From Laspinema palackyanum D2a (GTDB lineage: Bacteria; Cyanobacteriota; Cyanobacteriia; Cyanobacteriales; Laspinemataceae): a stretch of DNA of 64,000 nt. The first letter of the stretch is position 1. Every line of letters starts with the position of its first letter. A program made the translations under genes and the position numbers. The notes under the pieces were generated by a model that was not told where the DNA came from, searched no databases, and saw nothing but the letters and a program-made list of their open reading frames with translations. Location: the NCBI GenBank assembly GCA_025370845.1, contig JAMXFF010000026.1, forward strand, positions 48,616-112,615, read 5' to 3'. This document shows positions 25,385 through 32,991 of this stretch, in pieces.

Positions 25385-25387
25385 AAT

Positions 25388-25417
25388 AAATGCCAAAAAT
25401 TAAATTTGTGGGCATTT
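25388..25417. terminator. Possible terminator hairpin between convergent genes
   Basis: AAATGCC (25388-25394) and GGCATTT (25411-25417) form a 7-bp stem with a 16-nt loop and a short T-rich tail, three bases after the aldo/keto reductase stop. The long loop makes it weak. Confidence 0.35.
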
Positions 25418-25491
25418 TAATTAGCTTAAAATAAAAAATTTGCTACCGATTGAGCAGAAAATTATTAAGGTTCTGTGAATGAAGTGAATTT

Positions 25492-26361
25492 TTATTCTTC
25501 AATCTTAGCCAACACCTTAAACGGTGGATTTGCTGCTTCCCATTGTAGAATAGCTTGGTAGAGTTCAGTCCTAGAAAAAAACGAAGCCTCATAAGCCAGT
25601 CGTAAATCTTTTTCTAGGATAAGGCTTTCGACTTGCTTGGTGTTACAGGACCCCAAGGCTTTACAGAGTCCAATGGACAAAATGCAGATTAAATCATGGC
25701 CGCAACAGACAGACCAGGGGTTGTGAGTCTTCTGTTTTAAATCTTCTATCCGCTTTTGAAGGGTTTGTTCATCTAAATCGTGCTTTTGTGAGTTGTTTTT
25801 AACGGTTTTTATGAGTTTTAATTCATCTAAGGCTAAAGTTGTATCATCAATAAATTTCTTAAAGGATAAATCTTCAAATTTTAAGGAAAGGCCCTCTTTG
25901 AGGGACAGCCATCGCAAGTAGCCTAAAAAAACTCCGGGTACAATCAGGAGAGTCCGAATATCTTGACCTGTCGATTCGGTCAGTTTTTTGATTTTGTCTT
26001 CCGATCCATATTCAGCGAGAACTTTTTCCAATGCTGGGGACTGGAGTAGCATGGTTTCCATGTCGTGGGTGTCGGTCATGAGTAGATTTGGGGTAGGGGA
26101 TTGCTTCCCCTCTAGGCGATCAAAATCCGCATCGACAACCGCTAACACTCCCGAAAAGTTATCTTTTTCGAGGATATCCAGTGCGCCGATCGCCTTTTCC
26201 TTATTAGTCGCATTCTCTACAAAACATTGACTGAGATTGACCAAATTTTTCCAGACTCGTGCATCGGTTTCGCCTTCGGTGATTAAAAATGTTCCCTGAT
26301 ATTGAGTCCGCATTAAGCGAATTTTATTCGCGACGCGATCCGGTGTTAAGTGTTCTCTCAT
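25492..26361 (-). CDS. DUF4435 TOPRIM-type protein, AriB-like (PARIS)
   Basis: A 289-residue protein of the DUF4435 type. The TOPRIM acidic residues can be seen: FLITEGETDARVW (Glu29/Glu31), AVVDADFDRL (about residue 97) and TDTHDMETMLL. In PARIS systems AriB is a DUF4435 TOPRIM nuclease held by the AriA ATPase and released on phage infection to stop translation. The gene overlaps the upstream AAA ATPase gene by four bases (ATGA), the gene order and coupling found in PARIS. OLD-family or other AAA-TOPRIM pairs are alternatives. Confidence 0.68.
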   Translation of the reverse strand: MREHLTPDRVANKIRLMRTQYQGTFLITEGETDARVWKNLVNLSQCFVENATNKEKAIGALDILEKDNFSGVLAVVDADFDRLEGKQSPTPNLLMTDTHDMETMLLQSPALEKVLAEYGSEDKIKKLTESTGQDIRTLLIVPGVFLGYLRWLSLKEGLSLKFEDLSFKKFIDDTTLALDELKLIKTVKNNSQKHDLDEQTLQKRIEDLKQKTHNPWSVCCGHDLICILSIGLCKALGSCNTKQVESLILEKDLRLAYEASFFSRTELYQAILQWEAANPPFKVLAKIEE

Positions 26362-27677
26362 GGCCCTTTTAACTCGACGGTCAAATCCCAGCGATCGCTG
26401 ATAATATCGGGAGAATGGGTCGCCATTAACACATCAATATTCACTAACTTAGCAATTTGTTGTAAATCTTTGAGAAACTGAGCTTGCCAAGCGACGTGCA
26501 ACGACAGTTCAGGCTCATCAATGAGAATCAAGGAATTGGGTTGTGCTTTGAATAATAACTCATACAGCATCACCAATTGATGTTGTTCCCCAGAGGATAG
26601 GTTCTCCGGGGATAACTGCTTGCCATCATCAGTCTGAAATATAAACCCTTTTTCTTTGTTGACGCTGATACTTTTATAACAAAATCTGCTATTAATAATT
26701 CGCTTTAAAATTTCTATTTTTTGAGCCAGTTCTTCAAAGACCCTCAGCTTATTTTCTACATCTTCTACATAAACGGATAAAATACTTTTGGCGGTGTCAT
26801 CAATTGAGCGGTCCACTTGAAAATCTGGGTCTTCATCTTGATTTAAAAGTCCCGCTTCTATCAGACAATAGCGCTTTTCTTCGATTTCCCTTAACTTGGC
26901 ATGAATTTTTTCGCCGGTTAAGTCAGGGTGTGCGGTAGTTTTGACCACTCTTGCTGGAAAAGTCCGATCCAAGGATTGAGCTAATTCTCCATATTCAGCA
27001 AGTTTGCTCTGAATATGTTCGGCGAGTTCTTCAGAATAGGCCGCAACGGAGGTGATTCTCGGATCTTCCCCCCCGCTCAAAACATTACTGAAATTGAATA
27101 AGCGTTGAGCTTCTATTAATTGAACTGCTATCGATTTTTTAATGTGGACGAACCAATCTGGCTCGGGGTTTATTGGTCTTAATTGTTTTGGGAAAACCTT
27201 GTTGAACCTATGTATTACATCTGAAAATGAAAGTATTTCAGGAGTTGACAAATTGAATGATATTTCATAATTTATGGGAATTGTCTCTGGAATGCGACTC
27301 TCAATAACTTGACTCATTTGTTCAACCGAATTAGAATCAGAAGCTACATCAATGAGTTGAAATTCCTCCTTTTTGGATAATCCAGAATCGAACAATTGAA
27401 GGGTGGTCGGGTGCTTCTTAGTTTTAGAGGTATTCTCAATGGATTGGGTCACCACTAACTGCTCCCCATTATCAAACTCAACCCGAAATTCGCTGAACGG
27501 AATTGTCACTAATTCCAAGTACCGGGAATTAAACAGGCCATTGAGCATTCTGAGTAAGATAGTTTTACCAAACCCATTCGGACCATGAATGATGGTAATT
27601 CGCTCATCTAAATTTAAGGGGATGGTGTGATTAAAAATCCCAAAAAGATTGGTCACCGAAATTTTATGGATTCTCAT
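26358..27677 (-). CDS. AAA (RecF/OLD-like) ATPase, AriA-like (PARIS)
   Basis: A 439-residue ABC-type ATPase: Walker A IIHGPNGFGKTILL (residues 29-42), a central helical insertion (about 160-330), signature LSSGEQHQLVML, Walker B LILIDEPELSLH and H-loop ATHSPDII. The protein family (AAA_15/AAA_21) acts in several anti-phage systems. Translational coupling to a DUF4435 gene makes a PARIS-like AriA the best hypothesis. A 9-bp palindrome lies 55 nt upstream of the start. Confidence 0.7.
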   Translation of the reverse strand: MRIHKISVTNLFGIFNHTIPLNLDERITIIHGPNGFGKTILLRMLNGLFNSRYLELVTIPFSEFRVEFDNGEQLVVTQSIENTSKTKKHPTTLQLFDSGLSKKEEFQLIDVASDSNSVEQMSQVIESRIPETIPINYEISFNLSTPEILSFSDVIHRFNKVFPKQLRPINPEPDWFVHIKKSIAVQLIEAQRLFNFSNVLSGGEDPRITSVAAYSEELAEHIQSKLAEYGELAQSLDRTFPARVVKTTAHPDLTGEKIHAKLREIEEKRYCLIEAGLLNQDEDPDFQVDRSIDDTAKSILSVYVEDVENKLRVFEELAQKIEILKRIINSRFCYKSISVNKEKGFIFQTDDGKQLSPENLSSGEQHQLVMLYELLFKAQPNSLILIDEPELSLHVAWQAQFLKDLQQIAKLVNIDVLMATHSPDIISDRWDLTVELKGP

Positions 27678-27733
27678 CTTGACCTCGGGTGTAGCCAGGG
27701 TTATATTGTTACTTGCGCTCTATTTTACAGGAC

Positions 27734-27755
27734 TATTCCCTAGGTTTAGGGAATA
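27734..27755. promoter_or_regulatory. Perfect 9-bp palindrome upstream of the AAA/DUF4435 pair
   Basis: TATTCCCTA (27734-27742), 4-nt loop, TAGGGAATA (27747-27755), followed on the forward strand by seven T. Either an operator for the reverse-strand defence pair or a terminator acting on forward transcription; both reverse-strand genes around it read the other way. Confidence 0.45.
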
Positions 27756-27793
27756 ATTTTTTTATCACGAGAATGCAATTTTGTCAAGTAATT

Positions 27794-29101
27794 TCAAAGC
27801 AATTTCAGTTGCACTGAGGCATCATCGATCGCCTCCCTCTGTTCCCCCTCTTCACCCGTTGAAGAAAACTGCCACATCTGTTCATCTCCGGCCAATAAAC
27901 CCTCGGCTGCTTCTAGCAAGTCGGTTTTGATATCCTCTAATCCTTCGCGATTCTCTAAATAGGTTTGTAAGGCACTTAACGGGTCAATTCCAGCGCCAGC
28001 ATTCAGTTCGGGAACTCGGGGTCTGGCTAGTTGGCTGACGAGTTCGGCTTGGATGGTGTAGTTATGTGCGGCGCTTAAGGCTGCATGAATGGTGGTGTTA
28101 TCAATTAAATCAATTTGGTGCGATCGCAATTGATAAATCAGCCTCACTACTGCATCCTCAATCTCCTGTTTGCCGACTGCCTTTAAAATCTGCTCTTGAG
28201 GATTCTCCGCTTCTGATACATCCACCTTAATGGTCTTAAAAGCTCGCACAACCAACGGACAAAATTCCCACTTCGCCTGTCCCCGTTCTAACTCCACCAT
28301 CACATAGCCTTTATCTTCCTTCTGCTCACTGAAATCAACCCGTTCAATACTTCCGGGATAAATCACTGGCGGATTATTCGTGGGATTCAGGTTCTGGTGG
28401 CGGTGAACATGACCCAATGCTACATAATCAAACTCGGGGCGAATTAATAGGGAAATGGGAATCGTAAACCCCTTGCCGACTGCCAGAAACCGTTCCGCCC
28501 CTAATTCGGCGCGATCGGCCATTAAATGCGCCAGCAGGACTGTGGGTACTGTTTCGTCCAGTTTGCGGACTTCTCCTTCTAGGACGACCCGCAAACGGTC
28601 GATTAATATCTGATTCACATCCGAAAGAGAAATCCCCTCGGTTTGCGATCGCGTCATTAAAGTCGAACGAGTAATCCAAGGCAAGGTAATAATCTGCACC
28701 GGACCCTTGGCAGTTTCTATGCGATGAGTCGTGAGGCGATCGCCGACAATAAAACCCGGTACTCCCAAGGTGCGATAAATGGATAAACTTGCTCCCCCTT
28801 GTCCTTGGGAATGTTGATCATGGTTGCCAACCAGCAAAACTGTGGGGATATTTGCCTCGACTAACCGATGAAATTGACGTGCAAAGGCTTCCTGAACAAA
28901 TGGAGGTGGCGTGGCATCGGGAAAGGCATCCCCGCCAAACAAAACTAAATCCACGGGTTCTGTAATGGCGCGATCGATACAGCGACTCAAGGTGCTGACA
29001 AAATCTTCTAATCGCGTATTCAAGCCCGTGGCTGGATTAACTCGCCCGTGGGAAAACCCACTGCCGATATGGATATCTGAAAGATGCAGAATTTTAATCA
29101 T
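27794..29101 (-). CDS. sbcD: SbcD/Mre11-type DNA exonuclease
   Basis: A 435-residue calcineurin-fold nuclease with all metal-binding motifs: LHLSDIHIG, LFGGDAFPD, LVGNHDQHS, LLAHLMAD and ALGHVHRHQN. The C-terminal domain (about 290-435) fits SbcD capping regions. With SbcC it trims hairpins and DNA ends, but no sbcC gene is in the window; the neighbour downstream is the AAA/DUF4435 pair. It may use a partner elsewhere or act alone. Confidence 0.85.
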   Translation of the reverse strand: MIKILHLSDIHIGSGFSHGRVNPATGLNTRLEDFVSTLSRCIDRAITEPVDLVLFGGDAFPDATPPPFVQEAFARQFHRLVEANIPTVLLVGNHDQHSQGQGGASLSIYRTLGVPGFIVGDRLTTHRIETAKGPVQIITLPWITRSTLMTRSQTEGISLSDVNQILIDRLRVVLEGEVRKLDETVPTVLLAHLMADRAELGAERFLAVGKGFTIPISLLIRPEFDYVALGHVHRHQNLNPTNNPPVIYPGSIERVDFSEQKEDKGYVMVELERGQAKWEFCPLVVRAFKTIKVDVSEAENPQEQILKAVGKQEIEDAVVRLIYQLRSHQIDLIDNTTIHAALSAAHNYTIQAELVSQLARPRVPELNAGAGIDPLSALQTYLENREGLEDIKTDLLEAAEGLLAGDEQMWQFSSTGEEGEQREAIDDASVQLKLL

Positions 29102-29107
29102 GGGTTG

Positions 29108-29215
29108 TTATTAGTCCTTTGTCCTTTGTCTATTGTGCTTTGTTTCTTTTCGGTTTGGACAAACAGGCGAGATGCCTTGCTTCAAAACCGAGGACAAAAG
29201 ACCTAGGACTATTAA
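29108..29215. repeat. Heptanucleotide repeat array (copy 5), inverted halves
   Basis: TTAGTCCTTTGTCCTTTGTC near 29111-29130 faces GGACAAAAGACCTAGGACTA near 29194-29213, so the halves can pair. It fills the gap between the sbcD start and the cysH stop. Confidence 0.6.
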
Positions 29216-29222
29216 CTTCCCC

Positions 29223-29984
29223 TTAGATATGAATGCCGCATTCGCTTTTAGCCGAACCCCGCCAGCGTCCAGCGCGTTCATGTTCGCCTGCACCCACGGG
29301 AGTTGTCAGGGGTTCATCACCAATGCTGCCATACCCTTGATCATGGAGGGCATTGTAAGGGACACCATGCTTCATGATGTAGGCCCAGGTTTCTTTGCGG
29401 GTCCAGTTTGCTAGGGGATTGACTTTGATGCGTCCGTCGTTATCCCGTTCAAAGATGGGCATTTGAGCGCGAGAACTGGATTGGTCCCGGCGGCGTCCGG
29501 TGATCCAGGCGACGACGTTGAGTTCTTCCAAACCGCGTTTCAGGGGTTCCACTTTCGTGAGATGGTGGAATTGTTCAACGTTGCTGTGCCACAAGGCGGT
29601 GCCGTAACGTTTGGCGAACTCTTGGCGATCGCTGGCTTCTGAGTTTTTGTAGATATGCAAATCTAAGTTGTAGTGCTGCTTAGAGCGTTCTACCAATTCC
29701 AGGGTCTCGGCAAAGTGGTGCAAGGTGTCGAGAAACAGAACAGGCACCGGGGGATTGGATTTCAGTTCACGGTAGAGGAGGTCCATGACAACCATGCCGC
29801 TGGCTCCAAATGCCGTGCTTTGCACAAGCCCTGTGGGAAAATTATTGACGCACCAGGCCAGAATCTCTTGGGGATGGGATGACTCAAATCGTTGGTTGAG
29901 TTCATCCAAGTCGAGACTGGTGGTGGATTTGGTTGGTGCCTGCACTGAGTTGACCATGCTCGTTTCTTTACTGTAGTAAGTCAT
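29223..29984 (-). CDS. cysH: Phosphoadenylyl-sulfate reductase
   Basis: A 253-residue enzyme that reduces PAPS to sulfite using thioredoxin, part of assimilatory sulfate reduction. Features: STAFGASGMV (ATP-pyrophosphatase-type binding loop), VLFLDTLHHFAETLE, ITGRRRDQSSSRA, and the catalytic C-terminal Cys249 in SECGIHI. The additional Cys pairs of the iron-sulfur APS reductases are absent, so PAPS is the likely substrate. A second in-frame ATG (MVNSVQ) is a possible start. Confidence 0.92.
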   Translation of the reverse strand: MTYYSKETSMVNSVQAPTKSTTSLDLDELNQRFESSHPQEILAWCVNNFPTGLVQSTAFGASGMVVMDLLYRELKSNPPVPVLFLDTLHHFAETLELVERSKQHYNLDLHIYKNSEASDRQEFAKRYGTALWHSNVEQFHHLTKVEPLKRGLEELNVVAWITGRRRDQSSSRAQMPIFERDNDGRIKVNPLANWTRKETWAYIMKHGVPYNALHDQGYGSIGDEPLTTPVGAGEHERAGRWRGSAKSECGIHI

Positions 29985-30522
29985 TTAAGGGTTTCCAAAA
30001 TCAATCATAGCCTAAAACACCCCTAACTTGGTCGGGAATAAGTATTTTATTTCTAAGGGTGGAGTTTAGCGGTGTACTTGCGTCTATCCAAGGGCTTGGA
30101 ATCCCTATTCCGAAAGGCTTACATTACTTGGTAAAGTTTTATGAAGTTACCGAAAGGAATAGGAGGGATGCCCTCAAATGTGTCTCTTGACTCGGAGGTG
30201 TCTGTTAGAGAACTGAGTATTAAGACTCAGAAAGCGCGGGGGAAGTGCCAATCCAAATTATATGCTGATGGGTGGCAATTACTGCATCAACTCCTCTCTA
30301 TAAAAATCCGGCAGGCTCAAGCCTGGAGCTATACGGACAAAGCCTGCCTACGCAGGCTCAAGCAAAACATAAATCATCCAAACAACGTTCGTAGTAACCC
30401 CTTCAGGGGTTTCTTTAAGATGACTCCTGAAGGAGTCACTACGAACGATTTTTAACAAGTGGATTTGGGATCAGGCTTGCTTTCCCATAAAATAACCACA
30501 GTTGGGGTCTGGAGTAAATAGA
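29985..30522. other. Repeat-rich gap between cysH and the glutaredoxin gene
   Basis: It holds a half copy of the R2 palindrome (AAGCCTGCCTACGCAGGCTC near 30340) and a compound palindrome at 30387-30446. A 104-codon frame at 30141-30455 reads through both repeats and has no protein-like signal. Confidence 0.5.
30387..30446 (+). repeat. Compound palindrome (family R1), orientation 1
   Basis: Outer arms GTTCGTAGT/ACTACGAAC enclose two hairpins (ACCCCTTCAGGGGT and GACTCCTTCAGGAGTC). It is the reverse complement of 38693-38753 with one extra T there, although the flank ATAAATCATCCAA lies on the same side of both. Confidence 0.8.
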
Positions 30523-30819
30523 ATGCGATTGATTTTGTACGGAAAGCCGGATTGCCACCTCTGCGAGGGGTTGCAGGAAAAAATAGAACAGATTCAGGAC
30601 TTGAACTTTGAGCTAGAGGTGCGCGACATTACCACCCAGGCGGATTGGTTCGCCGCCTATCAGTATGAAATCCCCGTTCTCTGTCGGGTGATTACTCCAA
30701 ACCCAGACTCGGACATTCTGGCAAAAGAGGAACCCTTGCCAAGGCCCTCTCCTCGGGCCTCGGTGCAGCAAGTGCAGCAAATGTTACAGCAATACTTTCC
30801 GAAAAATGATTCACAATAG
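30523..30819 (+). CDS. Glutaredoxin-family protein (DUF836)
   Basis: A 98-residue thioredoxin-fold protein with the redox motif CHLC (Cys11, Cys14) after RLILYGKPD and the conserved cis-Pro strand YEIPVLC. It fits the small glutaredoxin-like DUF836 family, whose role is thought to be thiol-disulfide exchange. GGAG about 10 nt before the ATG at 30523 supports this start over an upstream one at 30502. The gene lies 98 nt before murE, same strand. Confidence 0.82.
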   Translation: MRLILYGKPDCHLCEGLQEKIEQIQDLNFELEVRDITTQADWFAAYQYEIPVLCRVITPNPDSDILAKEEPLPRPSPRASVQQVQQMLQQYFPKNDSQ

Positions 30820-30917
30820 GCGAAAAATAATGCAAGACGAGAGGGAATCAGGGGTCTACTCTGTTCTCTTCTGTCTTGGATGAACGATCGCCCAATCGCG
30901 TGTGAGGAATTAAAACG

Positions 30918-32411
30918 ATGAAGCTCAAAGCGTTATTACCCAGCATTCTGTTAGAGACCCTTGATAAGGAGGCGCTGGAAATCGAGGTCACGGGTTTAAG
31001 TACCAATTCCCATGCGTGCCAACCGGGGGATCTCTTTATCGGAATGCCGGGAACCCGTGTGGATGGCGGTGACTTTTGGCCCTCGGCGATCGCAGCAGGT
31101 GCAGTGGCAGCCTTAGTCAGTCCCCAAGCGGCGCAAAAACACCCACCCCAATCTGATGCGGTAGTGATTCCGGTGGCAGATATGACCGCTGCCTGTGCCC
31201 AAGTGGCAGCAGCGTTTTATGGGGAACCTGGGAAAAAACTCAATTTAATTGGGGTCACCGGGACCAATGGCAAAACCACCACCACTCATTTAGTGGAGTT
31301 TATTCTCCAGAAGGTCCAAAAACCCACGGCCCTGTTAGGGACCCTATATGTCCGGTGGCCTGGATTTGAACAGGTGGCGGCCCATACGACCCCCTTTGCG
31401 GTGGACTTGAATCATCAGTTAAGTGATGCAGTCCAGGCGGGATGTGAATTTGGGGTGATGGAAGTCAGTTCCCATTCCTTGGCCCAGGGACGGGTGCAGG
31501 GGTTGCCGTTTCAAGTCGGGATTTTTACGAATTTGACCCAGGACCACCTCGATTTCCATGAAACGATGGAGGATTACTTCGAGGCGAAAGCCAAGCTGTT
31601 CAGCGCGGAATATTTGCAAGGTTGCGCTGTGGTGAATATTGATGATAGTTATGGACAGCGCTTGGCGGAACGGTTGAGTGGGGATAAGTTGTGGGGTTAT
31701 AGCACCCACAATGCCCAGGCGGATTTATGGACGAGTGATATTGAGTATGAACCGGCAGGAGTGAAGGGAATGCTGCATACGCCGGTAGGTAATGCCAAGT
31801 TTTCCTTGCCCTTGGTGGGACAATACAATGTGGAAAATATGCTGGCGGCAGTGGGGGCGGTCCTGCATTTTGGCGTTCCCTTGGGGTCGATTGTAGCAGT
31901 GTTGCCGGAGTTTCCGGGAGTACCGGGACGGATGGAACAGGTGTTGATTAAGCCGGATCAGGATATTAGCGCGATCGTGGATTATGCTCATACGCCGGAT
32001 AGTTTGGAAAATGTGCTGAAGGCGACGCGACCTTTTATTTCGGGGAAATTAATCTGTGTGTTTGGTTGCGGGGGCGATCGCGATCGCACCAAGCGTCCGA
32101 TTATGGGTAAAATTGCCGCAGAATTGGCCGATGTGGTGGTGGTGACTTCGGATAATCCTCGCACGGAAGACCCGGAACAGATTTTAAAAGATGTGGCGGC
32201 AGGGATTCCTCAGAGTATCTCAGCGCGAGTAATTGGCGATCGGGCTACCGCCATTCGGACTGCTATCCTGGAAGCAAAACCCGGTGATGGGGTGGTGATT
32301 GCCGGTAAGGGCCATGAAGACTATCAAATTCTCGGCACGGAAAAAATCCATTTTGATGACCGAGAACAAGCGCGGGAGGCGTTAACTCAACGGTTTGCCG
32401 CTGTGGTTTAA
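30918..32411 (+). CDS. murE: UDP-N-acetylmuramoyl-L-alanyl-D-glutamate--2,6-diaminopimelate ligase
   Basis: A 497-residue cytoplasmic Mur ligase that adds meso-diaminopimelate to the peptidoglycan precursor. The ATP loop GVTGTNGKTTTTHLV is at about residue 112, the central-domain motif at MEVSSHSLAQGR, and the diaminopimelate-specificity motif DNPRTEDP is present, which distinguishes it from lysine-adding enzymes. Length is normal. The start is ATG at 30918. Confidence 0.95.
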   Translation: MKLKALLPSILLETLDKEALEIEVTGLSTNSHACQPGDLFIGMPGTRVDGGDFWPSAIAAGAVAALVSPQAAQKHPPQSDAVVIPVADMTAACAQVAAAFYGEPGKKLNLIGVTGTNGKTTTTHLVEFILQKVQKPTALLGTLYVRWPGFEQVAAHTTPFAVDLNHQLSDAVQAGCEFGVMEVSSHSLAQGRVQGLPFQVGIFTNLTQDHLDFHETMEDYFEAKAKLFSAEYLQGCAVVNIDDSYGQRLAERLSGDKLWGYSTHNAQADLWTSDIEYEPAGVKGMLHTPVGNAKFSLPLVGQYNVENMLAAVGAVLHFGVPLGSIVAVLPEFPGVPGRMEQVLIKPDQDISAIVDYAHTPDSLENVLKATRPFISGKLICVFGCGGDRDRTKRPIMGKIAAELADVVVVTSDNPRTEDPEQILKDVAAGIPQSISARVIGDRATAIRTAILEAKPGDGVVIAGKGHEDYQILGTEKIHFDDREQAREALTQRFAAVV

Positions 32412-32991
32412 CGGGCCTGGGGACAGGGAGAGTTACCCGTTTAGGTTATTTTTGGTAACAATGCAGCGAAACTCTAATTTTTGCTGCATTTGAGTAGAGT
32501 CAGTCTGAAAGCCTTCCCCGAGACATTACAGGAGGGGACTGGAGGTGGATTGACTGTTTAAAGCGCCTGTCATAAGGCGCTTTTTGCGTAGGATTACGAA
32601 TGCAAAATATAGAATTTTAACTTTAGAATAGAATTACCCTTGCTCATCAAAATGAGGGTCTGAGGAGACCCTGTTTTCTACAACTAACTCGATCTGTTGC
32701 CCATTAAGGGATGAGATGGAGAGGGGTAATTGAGCTAGGTCAATGGACTAAGGGTGCGAAGCTATCGGAATAATCAGGGTGTTTAAATTAAATAAATGGT
32801 GTTCGGACCCTTAAAAATTGCTGGAAACCTAAACAGAAGTGACGTTTAGGCCAATGTGCTGATTCCCATGTTTGTAGCAGTGATGTTCAGTTTGTAACAT
32901 CAACCTAAACCGGGGAAGTACATTAAGTTGCTGGCGTCGGATTTCCTCCCCTGGGTGAAGTTCAGGGATTTGCTAACTCGCGGACACTTCA
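32412..32991. other. 580-bp gap with a possible small RNA
   Basis: No protein-coding gene. The first 175 nt are structured (a TGCAGCGAAAC/TTTTTGCTGCA pair near 32462-32490 and a CTTCCCC/GGAGGGGA pair near 32513-32538) and end in a clear terminator at 32561-32585, which suits a small RNA or a murE 3' region. The right part, before the kinase gene, contains TGATGTTCAGTTTGTAACATCA near 32881, an imperfect inverted repeat that may be regulatory. Confidence 0.4.
32561..32585 (+). terminator. Rho-independent terminator
   Basis: AAGCGCC (32561-32567) pairs with GGCGCTT (32576-32582), 8-nt loop, then TTT. It lies 150 nt after murE and probably ends a murE read-through transcript or a separate small RNA. 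Confidence 0.75.

Noticed and set aside
22423..25491. A ZorD helicase or other large Zorya effector after the EH-signature gene
   Set aside because: Looked for on both strands: only small genes and an aldo/keto reductase are present, with no helicase motifs.
30141..30455. 104-codon forward frame
   Set aside because: It runs through two palindromic repeats and shows no protein-like composition; position only.
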